From contig NZ_KI783301.1 in the NCBI RefSeq assembly GCF_000510645.1, positions 2,363,151 to 2,427,150 on the forward strand: a DNA stretch of 64,000 nt. Reading direction: 5' to 3'. The notes beneath the pieces are model-generated. The model was not told the DNA's origin and ran no database searches. It saw only the letters and a list, made by a program, of their open reading frames with translations. This DNA comes from Thermicanus aegyptius DSM 12793. Lineage in GTDB: Bacteria; Bacillota; Bacilli; Thermicanales; Thermicanaceae. A program made the translations under genes and the position numbers. Of this stretch, positions 40,586-48,636 are shown piece after piece (the stretch's first letter is position 1; each line of letters starts with the position of its first letter).

Positions 40586-42868
40586 TCATGGCTCGTTCCG
40601 AATGGGCTCCCTGCCCCTTTTCTTTTGATCCATTCGTTGATGCAATAGCTCCTTCGCCTTCCTCGCATGCTCCACCGCTTCCGTGAAGTTATTGTCCCGA
40701 TAACTGTTCTCCGCCATCATCAGAAGCTGCCCGATCTGCGGATCCTGATACCTGTAAATATTTAAGTTCCGGATGATCTCTTCCGTCTCTTTCGCATGCT
40801 CAATGGTGGTGAGAATCATCTTTTCGGAGGCGGCCACCATCTCCTTCGTCTCCTCCAGTCGATGGGCAATCTTATGGAGATGGATGGGGAGCTGGTCGAA
40901 TAAAACCTCCGTTCCCAAAATCATCTCTTGGCCTTCTTGAATAAGCCGATATAGTTCTTCTTGTTTTCCCGGCAAAAGGGAGCGATCCAGTTGCTGCCTA
41001 AGGAGCAATAGTCGACTTCGCAACCGTTTAATCTCTTGGGAATATACCTCTTCCTCCAGGGAAAGGTGGGAAACGCGCTGATGATAGGCGAAGAGCTGCT
41101 CCTCTACCCTCTTAACCTCATTGTATAGGGATTTCGCTCGTTCATAGGCTTCCGCATACTCTTCCCTCTCCATGCAGGATAGAATCTCCTGATATTCCCT
41201 TTGCAGAAGATCCAATTCTTTTCGGAGATTTTCCTTTTCGTCGAGGATCGGATCCCCTTCCAATTGATATTTTCGCCGCAATTTTTCTAAGAGATGGAGA
41301 TCTTCTTGAAAACCTTCCTCCATCTTATTCGTCCTCTCTTCGAATTTCCGGAGAAGAAAGACGATTTGAGAGCGTGCCTCCTGTTCCAAGGTGATGATTT
41401 TCTCTCCCTCGTTGAGGAGCATTTTCACTTGCCGGATCCTTTCTTCCAGGGTGGCCAAATCTCCTTCATCCCAGAGGGAGATGAGGGAATTCCAAATCTC
41501 TTTTGATTCTTTCAAGATGGCCACCAGTTGTTCATGGTGCCCCACGCTGCCCTGGGAATGTAGTTCTTTTAATTCCTGCTCCAACGCCTTGATCCGGTTG
41601 GGCAAAAGTTCCTCCATTTCTTCCACCCAGGCTTCGCTCTTTTCGATGCGCTCGATTAGTTCTCTCATCTCGGTCACACAACGTTCCATCTCCCCTTTTG
41701 GAAAGTTTTCCTCTTCTCTTTTCAACCTTTCCTTAAAGGATTTCAGTTTCAACTCCAAGGAGGCAATCAATTCTTTCAGAGAAGAGAGATTGACCCCGAA
41801 CCGGGAAGAAAGATCGTTTACCGACTTTTTTAGTGAAGAGAGGAGGCGTTCCCCTTCCATGATCGTCAGCGGAATCTCCTTCTCTTTTCTCACCAAACCC
41901 TCCTGTGCTTGCTGAAACTGATCCAAGACTTCTCCCATATCCTGTAAAGAATGATCCACATAGTGGAGGATCTCCCCGATGGAGAAAAGGCGATATCGGG
42001 AAAGCCTTGCTTCCGCCTCTTTCAGCTCCTCTTCCACCGAAGGAATGAGACGTTCTTTATAATCCTCATAGATTTTTTGCATACTGTTCTTCCGAAGATG
42101 GGATCCCTCGTCATGGGTTCGGATGGGGTGGGTTAATTTTAGTTCTTGAAGCCTTTTCTTCAAGGCCTCTTTCCGCTCAATGAGAACCCGGTACCTCGCA
42201 ATAAGTCTCTTTCGCCACTGTAAATAAACATAGATGAAAAGAGCGATGACGGCGAGGAGGAAAAGCATGAAGGAGAGAGTCCCCCACTGAATCGAAGAGG
42301 TTGCTTTCCCTTCCTCCTTACTGCCGGGAGTAGTCGAGGCCGCTTCGGCAGGCGAGTCGAGGGGCGGAACCTTTATGTCATTCTTTATCTCCCTGAGAAA
42401 AAAGATAATCCCAGAAATCTTTTCCCCTTGTTTTGCCTGTGGGAGGTAATATCCGTCAATCTTTTCCTTGATCTTTTCCGGGGTAAGCCCCCCTTTTTCC
42501 AGGGCGGGACCTGGAGTGACCGAGATTCCCGTTCCTTCAGAGGAAGCAAGGATGAGCATCTCATTTTCTTTTAAACCGTTCGTAGAAAAAACGGTTTTTC
42601 CCATTTGGACAAGATCTGCATCCGCCTTGGCGGCCGTGATTAAAACTTTGACCGGAACCGGGAAAGACTTGATCTCCTCCCGCAACCGATCCAGTTCCGC
42701 AGGGGAGGTAAGCCCGGTCTCATCCTGAACGGAATCTCCTTTCCACCCTTCTATCCCTTTCGCTTGCCCCTGGGAAGGAGAGAGAAACAGCCCAAGGGCG
42801 ATCAGGTAAGATAGGATGAGAAAGAAGAAGAAATGTTCTGTTTTCCGGTTTATGCATTGGAGCTTCAC
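40586..42868 (-). CDS. TPM-domain protein fused to a long EzrA-like coiled-coil region
   Basis: A 760-residue protein: signal/anchor helix (about 12-36), extracytoplasmic TPM-like domain (about 45-165: GLTSPAELDRLREEIKSF, KVLITAAKADADLVQMGK, ILASSEGTGISVTPGPALEK), transmembrane helix (about 197-218, LSFMLFLLAVIALFIYVYLQ), then about 540 residues of cytoplasmic coiled coil that resemble the spectrin-like repeats of EzrA (RYRLFSIGEILHYVDHSLQD, ERAKSLYNEVKRVEEQLFAY, TEEIIRNLNIYRYQDPQIGQ). EzrA regulates FtsZ ring assembly in Bacilli. A membrane protein joining an outside sensor-like TPM module to an EzrA-like tail could link wall state to division; inferred. The start is GTG 42868 with GGAGGGG 9 nt upstream. 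Confidence 0.8.
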   Translation of the reverse strand: MKLQCINRKTEHFFFFLILSYLIALGLFLSPSQGQAKGIEGWKGDSVQDETGLTSPAELDRLREEIKSFPVPVKVLITAAKADADLVQMGKTVFSTNGLKENEMLILASSEGTGISVTPGPALEKGGLTPEKIKEKIDGYYLPQAKQGEKISGIIFFLREIKNDIKVPPLDSPAEAASTTPGSKEEGKATSSIQWGTLSFMLFLLAVIALFIYVYLQWRKRLIARYRVLIERKEALKKRLQELKLTHPIRTHDEGSHLRKNSMQKIYEDYKERLIPSVEEELKEAEARLSRYRLFSIGEILHYVDHSLQDMGEVLDQFQQAQEGLVRKEKEIPLTIMEGERLLSSLKKSVNDLSSRFGVNLSSLKELIASLELKLKSFKERLKREEENFPKGEMERCVTEMRELIERIEKSEAWVEEMEELLPNRIKALEQELKELHSQGSVGHHEQLVAILKESKEIWNSLISLWDEGDLATLEERIRQVKMLLNEGEKIITLEQEARSQIVFLLRKFEERTNKMEEGFQEDLHLLEKLRRKYQLEGDPILDEKENLRKELDLLQREYQEILSCMEREEYAEAYERAKSLYNEVKRVEEQLFAYHQRVSHLSLEEEVYSQEIKRLRSRLLLLRQQLDRSLLPGKQEELYRLIQEGQEMILGTEVLFDQLPIHLHKIAHRLEETKEMVAASEKMILTTIEHAKETEEIIRNLNIYRYQDPQIGQLLMMAENSYRDNNFTEAVEHARKAKELLHQRMDQKKRGREPIRNEP

Positions 42869-42953
42869 AGGCTTTTACCCCTCCCGCCTATTCAGGTACG
42901 TCAGTCTCTTTCTATCTCTCCCTATTATAGCAGAATGATAGACAATTTAGCAC

Positions 42954-42986
42954 GAAAAAAGAGGGAAAACGACAGAAAACCCTCTT
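42954..42986 (-). terminator. Terminator after the small ORF/lipoprotein unit
   Basis: AAGAGGG, 14-nt loop, CCCTCTTTTTTC on the minus strand. Confidence 0.65.
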
Positions 42987-42993
42987 GATTCCG

Positions 42994-43122
42994 TTAGATC
43001 TCTCTTTTTCCTCGACCGGATTGCCGAACCTCTTCCCGATAAAAAGGATCATGATCTGGACGCATCATGATCCAATCGATATGACCCGATGAGACGGTCT
43101 TGACCGATTTCTTTCCTGCCAT
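42994..43122 (-). CDS. Possible 42-residue small protein
   Basis: ATG 43122 opens a frame encoding AGKKSVKTVSSGHIDW and IMMRPDHDPFYREEVRQ, ending at TAA just 8 nt before a terminator hairpin. The residue pattern looks protein-like but there is no good ribosome binding site, and I do not recognise the family. It lies 78 bp downstream of the lipoprotein gene on the same strand. Confidence 0.35.
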   Translation of the reverse strand: MAGKKSVKTVSSGHIDWIMMRPDHDPFYREEVRQSGRGKREI

Positions 43123-43199
43123 TGGTTCATCATTAAGACGGGATATCTCCCTTCAATTTCAATGTCTCGGAACGTCGTTAGGTGTAGCCTCTCTTCAAC

Positions 43200-44123
43200 C
43201 TATTCTTTCCTGCCGCTGCCTTTGATCCCGATCCGATCCGGAATCTCTTCATCGGTGCCAAAATCCCGGAGAACCATGTCCAACTCGGAGGTTTCATAAT
43301 TGGGTTCCCCTTGATCCGTATAATTGATCTGCTGACGGTAAACCAGGCGGGTAGGAAGCCCCGTCTTATTGTTATAGGAAAGAATATACTTTCCGTCGAT
43401 GTTGAGGGTATTTTCAATCTGCTGAAGACCTTTGCTTGCCTCTTCCTTAAGAGACTGCAACTCACGGGCAACGCCGTCATCGCCGGCATTGCCGGTGGAG
43501 AGGCGTTCTAAGCGGGAAGTGCCGCCCCTTTGATCTTTCGACGCAAGGCGGTTTCGCACATTATCGAGAAAATCTTGTTCCAACAGTCGTGAATCCAACT
43601 CAACCACCAGGGTGGATAGATCCCCGGGCCCTTTTCGGTCATAGTAGATGCGGTGAGCCAGCCTCTTCATCCGATCAAAATGGGCGAGGGGATTCCAATG
43701 GTCGATCTCTTCATCGACAAAGGGGGTGCGGTTCGCCACCGGTTTCCATTCCACCTCATCGGCAAAGCGCATGTAAAGGTTCCGCCCGGAGGTGAAGAGA
43801 TCATAATCCTCCATCGCCCCATTCGCCTCAGGTGCCGTGGCGATATTCATGTAAAGATCCCGGTTCTTCTGTACCAGTCCCGTTACCATCGCAATATTGT
43901 CCGCATAAAACTTCTCTTTTCTCAGTGAAGCGGAGCCGTCAAAAGCGAAACTGTTCTCCAGCACCTTCCGGTGCAGTCGGTCTAATTCTACCGCGGCATC
44001 CCCGGCATTCTCCCCCTGAACCCTTGGCGCACAACCGCCAAGCACGATCATGACGCAAAGGAGAAAAGAGAGGCTTTTTACCGACCTGATTCCATTTGGC
44101 ACATAGCGACATGTTACCCTCAT
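43200..44123 (-). CDS. Lipoprotein of unknown function
   Basis: About 307 residues with a lipoprotein signal: basic N-terminus, hydrophobic core and lipobox VLGGC, cysteine at about residue 31. The mature part (VLENSFAFDGSASLRKEKFY, DLYMNIATAPEANGAMEDYD, LYMRFADEVEWKPVANRTPF) alternates strands as in LppX/LolA-like or DUF6612-like lipid-binding lipoproteins; this is a structural guess. ATG 44123 has GGGAGG 8 nt upstream, whereas the GTG at 44144 lies before that site. The last gene before CRISPR array 1. Confidence 0.75.
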   Translation of the reverse strand: MRVTCRYVPNGIRSVKSLSFLLCVMIVLGGCAPRVQGENAGDAAVELDRLHRKVLENSFAFDGSASLRKEKFYADNIAMVTGLVQKNRDLYMNIATAPEANGAMEDYDLFTSGRNLYMRFADEVEWKPVANRTPFVDEEIDHWNPLAHFDRMKRLAHRIYYDRKGPGDLSTLVVELDSRLLEQDFLDNVRNRLASKDQRGGTSRLERLSTGNAGDDGVARELQSLKEEASKGLQQIENTLNIDGKYILSYNNKTGLPTRLVYRQQINYTDQGEPNYETSELDMVLRDFGTDEEIPDRIGIKGSGRKE

Positions 44124-44237
44124 TGCAACATCCTCCCTGGTCACATCTCTTCTTAGTTAGGTTGACCAGCGGAGGAAAAAATATGCGATCGGGTTGTACA
44201 TAATGTTGATTTTTCTTTTGCCGCCACTTATTTTAAT

Positions 44238-46311
44238 GTTTCAATCCCCTTGATCGGGTCTTGGTGTTTGGAACAGGATTATCCTAAGAAACACTGGATC
44301 GACGCCGCCTGCGTGTTTCAATCCCCTTGATCGGGTCTTGGTGTTTGGAACTAATGGTTCATGGATGGATTACACGGGTCCTGGAGGTTTCAATCCCCTT
44401 GACCGGGTCTTGGTGTTTGGAACTACCCTAATGCAGTTTATTGGATGAGAGATATTAACAGGTTTCAATCCCCTTGATCGGGTCTTGGTGCTTGGAACCC
44501 CTCCGGATCCCTCCCGGTTCCCCCGTATTGGGAGAGGTTTCAATCCCCTTGATCGGGTCTTGGTGTTTGGAACTCGAAGGCGGGAGGGATGATTGCGTTT
44601 GATAAGAAGTTTCAATCCCCTTGATCGGGTCTGGTGTTTGGAACTTTAATTTTTTTACCTTTTCTTCGTGGGTTAAATTGTTTCAATCCCCTTGATCGGG
44701 TCTTGGTGCTTGGAACTATAAGCTGAAACAGCAGTATCACCGTAATGCGAGAGTTTCAATCCCCTTGATCGGGTCTTGGTGCTTGGAACTATAAGCTGAA
44801 ACAGCAGTATCACCGTAATGCGAGAGTTTCAATCCCCTTGATCGGGTCTTGGTGCTTGGAACGTTCCTGCCAATATCAAGCAGGGGGTGAATATTTTGTT
44901 TCAATCCCCTTGATCGGGTCTTGGTGCTTGGAACTCACATTCCCTCGGAGATAGCCCAGGTACTGCTCCGGTTTCAATCCCCTTGATCGGGTCTTGGTGC
45001 TTGGAACGTCCGGATCTCGCGGTACGAATGATGCGCGGAAGTGGTTTCAATCCCCTTGATCGGGTCTTGGTGCTTGGAACTTCCAAACCACGGCGCCATC
45101 TGCCGGCCGGTGATGGTTTCAATCCCCTTGATCGGGTCTTGGTGCTTGGAACGGATGAAATCATCCATGTAAAAGCCATGACGCTGGAGTTTCAATCCCC
45201 TTGATCGGGTCTTGGTGCTTGGAACCGTGGTGGGGCGACGAGGTAACACCAAAGCAATTTTGTTTCAATCCCCTTGATCGGGTCTTGGTGCTTGGAACGG
45301 TCGGCGTACACAACCGCCAGCGCGGCTTCGGCAAGTTTCAATCCCCTTGATCGGGTCTTGGTGCTTGGAACGCTACCGTATCCAGGCTTCCAAAGTCGAT
45401 CTTTTTAGTTTCAATCCCCTTGATCGGGTCTTGGTGCTTGGAACGGAATAAAAGGGGTAGACAGCGGGAAGGATTGGTACGTTTCAATCCCCTTGATCGG
45501 GTCTTGGTGCTTGGAACTACTTCACTGTTTATTGTGCCTCCTTCATGTTATAGTTTCAATCCCCTTGATCGGGTCTTGGTGCTTGGAACGTTCTGCGCCT
45601 GAAGTGCGTCGTTCATGATATCCTGTTTCAATCCCCTTGATCGGGTCTTGGTGCTTGGAACTGTTTGTAGCCGCTCAGAATGAGCCGCCTCATTGGGTTT
45701 CAATCCCCTTGATCGGGTCTTGGTGCTTGGAACCAGCCCCGCGGCAGCAGCATTGTAAAATTCAGTGGTTTCAATCCCCTTGATCGGGTCTTGGTGCTTG
45801 GAACCGTGATTTTTGGGATTGCTGAAGGTTTTATAGCGTTGTTTCAATCCCCTTGATCGGGTCTTGGTGCTTGGAACTTCGTCATACAGTTCTCTGTTTC
45901 GACGACTTAAACCAGTTTCAATCCCCTTGATCGGGTCTTGGTGCTTGGAACCAAATGTGTAGGATCACTTTACCGTTGTTTTCGACTGTTTCAATCCCCT
46001 TGATCGGGTCTTGGTGCTTGGAACGTGTTGAAATCACCTTCGATAATTGGTAAAATTAGTTTCAATCCCCTTGATCGGGTCTTGGTGCTTGGAACGCGAC
46101 TGACTCCCGGCGAATACCTAGAGATGGTTGAGTTTCAATCCCCTTGATCGGGTCTTGGTGCTTGGAACTAATACAACTGAGGTGATAAACATGTTTCTTC
46201 CATGTTTCAATCCCCTTGATCGGGTCTTGGTGCTTGGAACGGAATATGGTTCCAGCAGATCAAGCCGGGGAAGGGTTTCAATCCCCTTGATCGGGTCTTG
46301 GTGCTTGGAAC
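44238..46311 (-). CRISPR. CRISPR array 1: 29 repeats of 37 bp, 28 spacers
   Basis: Direct repeats at 72-77 bp intervals, spacers 34-40 nt. In crRNA orientation (minus strand) the repeat starts GTTCCAAGCACC, has ACCAAGACCCGATCAAGG in the middle and ends GGGGATTGAAAC, giving the 8-nt handle ATTGAAAC typical of type I. Repeats 7-29 appear invariant. The left end is degenerate: repeats 1, 2, 3, 5 and 6 read CCAAACACC, repeat 3 has a further change, and repeat 6 (44609-44644) lacks one base. The left end is therefore the old (trailer) end, and the leader is on the right at 46312-46525. The spacers after repeats 7 and 8 are identical. Confidence 0.98.
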
Positions 46312-46525
46312 CGCGTTTCTTTTTCACTTAAAATATGAGTATTCGTGCCGGTTCCAGAACACTCACATGTAGACACTCAGCCGTTTTTTTTCGAAGATCG
46401 ATGTTTTGCTCAAATTGGCAAGTCAGCCACGAAAACATTTTGATTATACCATCTCTTTCCTGGAACTTGTCAAGATTTCCTCTTTCAATTCGTACATCCA
46501 GGCCTTTTAGAGTAGAATCATGCTT
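46312..46525 (-). promoter_or_regulatory. Leader and promoter of CRISPR array 1
   Basis: Contains, from the first repeat outward, TCGAAGATCG (46391-46400), GTCAGCCACGAA (46422-46433) and, on the minus strand, an extended -10 TGG-TATAAT (46448-46443) with TTGACA 19 nt upstream (46473-46468). The same three blocks occur at identical spacing in the leader of array 2. Transcription should start near 46436 and run through the array. Confidence 0.85.
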
Positions 46526-47176
46526 TCACCGGTTTCCAAATATTTCTTCGATCCACACTCTCTCCCTTTCTTTCTGCTCCACCCGGCTTGGGATATCTAA
46601 ATCATTACAATAACGGCGAAGCTCACAGGTCCAACATCTCTTCACAGATCGCGGATTTGGAAATATTTCCCCTTCCGCAATTCGACGGATCATCCGAATC
46701 GCCTTTCGCACATACTCTTTTGATTTGGGGGTAATCTCAATAAGGACCGCCTTTTCCTCAGGAATCAGATAAATAAATCCCTTTTCCACATGAGTTCCCG
46801 TCATCTCTTCCAAAGCCAAGGCATACCCAACCAGCTGATACTTTATGTTATTTCTAACACCTCGTAAGGTGTCTTTTACTTCGACCGGATAAAAGCGTTG
46901 CCCTTCTTCCGCATGGGTGTCGATCAGAATATCGATTTTACCACGGAGATTGAGGCTTTCTGCGAACACCGAATATCCGTAGAAACGTTCCCCCTCCACG
47001 AGCCGATACCTTCGTAATCCTCTCCGCCTCTCCTTTTTTACATTCTCCAGATGAGTTTCACGGGCATCTTCCATTTTAAAGGTGGGTACTTTTTTGACGG
47101 GTTGAACATATGTAAAATAAATGTAACGTGGACAGAAAATAAACTGTTTTAAATCGGTCATATTTACCTCAAACAC
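46526..47176 (-). CDS. cas4: CRISPR-associated exonuclease Cas4
   Basis: A 216-residue Cas4 with the N-terminal cysteine (LKQFIFCPRYIYFTYVQPVK), RecB-nuclease motifs (LNLRGKIDILIDTH, FYPVEVKDTLRG) and three C-terminal cysteines (KRCWTCELRRYC) that complete the FeS cluster. Cas4 trims and PAM-selects prespacers with Cas1-Cas2. The GTG start at 47176 overlaps the cas2 stop (TAGTG) and has GGAGG 10 nt upstream; ATG 47161 is an alternative. Placement after cas2, at the end of the operon, differs from the usual cas4-cas1-cas2 order of I-B loci. Confidence 0.93.
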   Translation of the reverse strand: MFEVNMTDLKQFIFCPRYIYFTYVQPVKKVPTFKMEDARETHLENVKKERRRGLRRYRLVEGERFYGYSVFAESLNLRGKIDILIDTHAEEGQRFYPVEVKDTLRGVRNNIKYQLVGYALALEEMTGTHVEKGFIYLIPEEKAVLIEITPKSKEYVRKAIRMIRRIAEGEIFPNPRSVKRCWTCELRRYCNDLDIPSRVEQKERERVWIEEIFGNR

Positions 47177-47454
47177 TAAAACGTCTCCTCCAGCTCCTTA
47201 ACTTCATAGAAACTCTCCATCTTAATGGTCTTCTTCACATCATCATCACTTAAAGTAAAAATAATGACGCTCCATCGTTCTCTGTCCTTCAATAACCTTT
47301 TCAACTTTTTCTGCAGCTCTTCCAGATGATTCCTGTTTAAATCGCCGAAAAAAGCGCTATACTGTACCCTCACCAACCCGTAATCTTTACAGATGCTTGC
47401 GACTTTGGTGCGTATCCGATCTTCGCTAATATCATAAATCAAGAGTCGATTCAA
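47176..47454 (-). CDS. cas2: CRISPR-associated endoribonuclease-fold protein Cas2
   Basis: A 92-residue ferredoxin-fold protein: RLLIYDISEDRIRTKVASIC at the start (conserved YDI aspartate), GLVRVQYSAFFGDLNRNHLE and SVIIFTLSDDDV. Cas2 forms the spacer-integration complex with Cas1. The start is TTG 47454 with GGGAGG 7 nt upstream; the end overlaps cas4. It lies 98 bp downstream of cas1. Confidence 0.93.
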   Translation of the reverse strand: MNRLLIYDISEDRIRTKVASICKDYGLVRVQYSAFFGDLNRNHLEELQKKLKRLLKDRERWSVIIFTLSDDDVKKTIKMESFYEVKELEETF

Positions 47455-47552
47455 AAGATTTCCTCCCCTTCAAAACATTTAGCCTCATAAACCTACCTAA
47501 GTCATGCTTTCACAGGGTTATTTTTTTCTCCTCTTCACTCAAACATACGATA

Positions 47553-48575
47553 TTACCACTTGGCGATAAACGCTTTATACGTTTTTCCCTCACGAAAATA
47601 GGAAGCAAGGCTGCGGGCTTGCAATTGAATGATTGTTTTAAGCAGATAATCCTTTCCCTTATATTTCTCCCTCGCATCGAATCTCTTAAATAGCTTTTCT
47701 TTAAAATGTTTTCGGGTTTCCATCACAAGTCCCTTTCCATCCCCCCACTCTTCCACTTCAGGTTTAAATCCCTTGGATAGCAAACTTATGACAACCCGGT
47801 CCACGATAGGTGCGCGAAATTCTTCGACAAGATCAAACCGCAGGGAGGGTTTCCCGGATCGATCTGCATGAATAAACCCTGCATAAGGCTCCAGCCCTGC
47901 CCGTACAATGGCACCAAGAACTTTTGCTCCCAATACTCCATATCCATAGTTTAGCATCATATTGACCGGGTCCTGAGCATCCCATTTCTCCCTGCCCTTA
48001 AAAGAAGGAATTTTATCCTGAATCAGCCGTTCTACCCCCCGCCAATAGTGGTGGGCCGCATGAGCCTCCAGGCTTAAAATGGTTTGCCTTACCTCCTCCA
48101 ACTTTCTCTCTTCGATGCGCTTCAATTCTTTTAAATACCTCTCCATTCCTGCGATTTCAGACTCGATTTCTTCCCGTTCCATTCCTCCCCTGCTGCGAAG
48201 GAAATACTTGAGGTTGTTAATCTGGTTTTGCACCTTTCCGACGGCAAACTGCTTCGCGATATAAACGCCCCGCCCATCTGAGAGACTGGCAAACTGCTCT
48301 CTCCTCGTCTTTACGGTTCCATGGAGATAAGGGGAGTACAGCATTGCATAAGGTTCTTCCCGGTAGTCGGTGAAGTAGATTTGTATTCCATTTTCCAGCA
48401 ACAACTGCAATACATCGGAGGAGATCGTCACCCCCTTTGTCATGACAATCACATCTTCCATATCCAGAATGGAATACTCTCCCAGCACTTCACCCCTTTT
48501 CTTTAATACAATCCGTTCACTCGTCTTTCCGATGGAGACGCCAAACTGGTCAACTACCAATTCCTGGAGCAACAA
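47553..48575 (-). CDS. cas1: CRISPR-associated integrase Cas1
   Basis: A 340-residue Cas1 (Cas1b type, usual length 320-340). Metal ligands: E170 in SLEAHAAHHYWRGV, H236 in GFIHADRSGKPSLRFDLVEE and the acidic group at D248/E251. The C-terminal helical domain includes FRAPIVDRVV. It integrates new spacers at the leader end of the arrays. The start is TTG 48575, with AGGAGG 9 nt upstream. It follows cas3 by 61 bp. Confidence 0.95.
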   Translation of the reverse strand: MLLQELVVDQFGVSIGKTSERIVLKKRGEVLGEYSILDMEDVIVMTKGVTISSDVLQLLLENGIQIYFTDYREEPYAMLYSPYLHGTVKTRREQFASLSDGRGVYIAKQFAVGKVQNQINNLKYFLRSRGGMEREEIESEIAGMERYLKELKRIEERKLEEVRQTILSLEAHAAHHYWRGVERLIQDKIPSFKGREKWDAQDPVNMMLNYGYGVLGAKVLGAIVRAGLEPYAGFIHADRSGKPSLRFDLVEEFRAPIVDRVVISLLSKGFKPEVEEWGDGKGLVMETRKHFKEKLFKRFDAREKYKGKDYLLKTIIQLQARSLASYFREGKTYKAFIAKW

Positions 48576-48636
48576 AGAGATTCCCCTCCTATAAACCTTC
48601 CTTCATAACCTCCATCCTTCCCAAAAAGAAGGTGAA

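Noticed and set aside
43178-43489. Minus-strand open frame inside the lipoprotein gene
   Set aside because: It is an alternative frame of the lipoprotein coding sequence, with basic low-complexity content and no site for translation.
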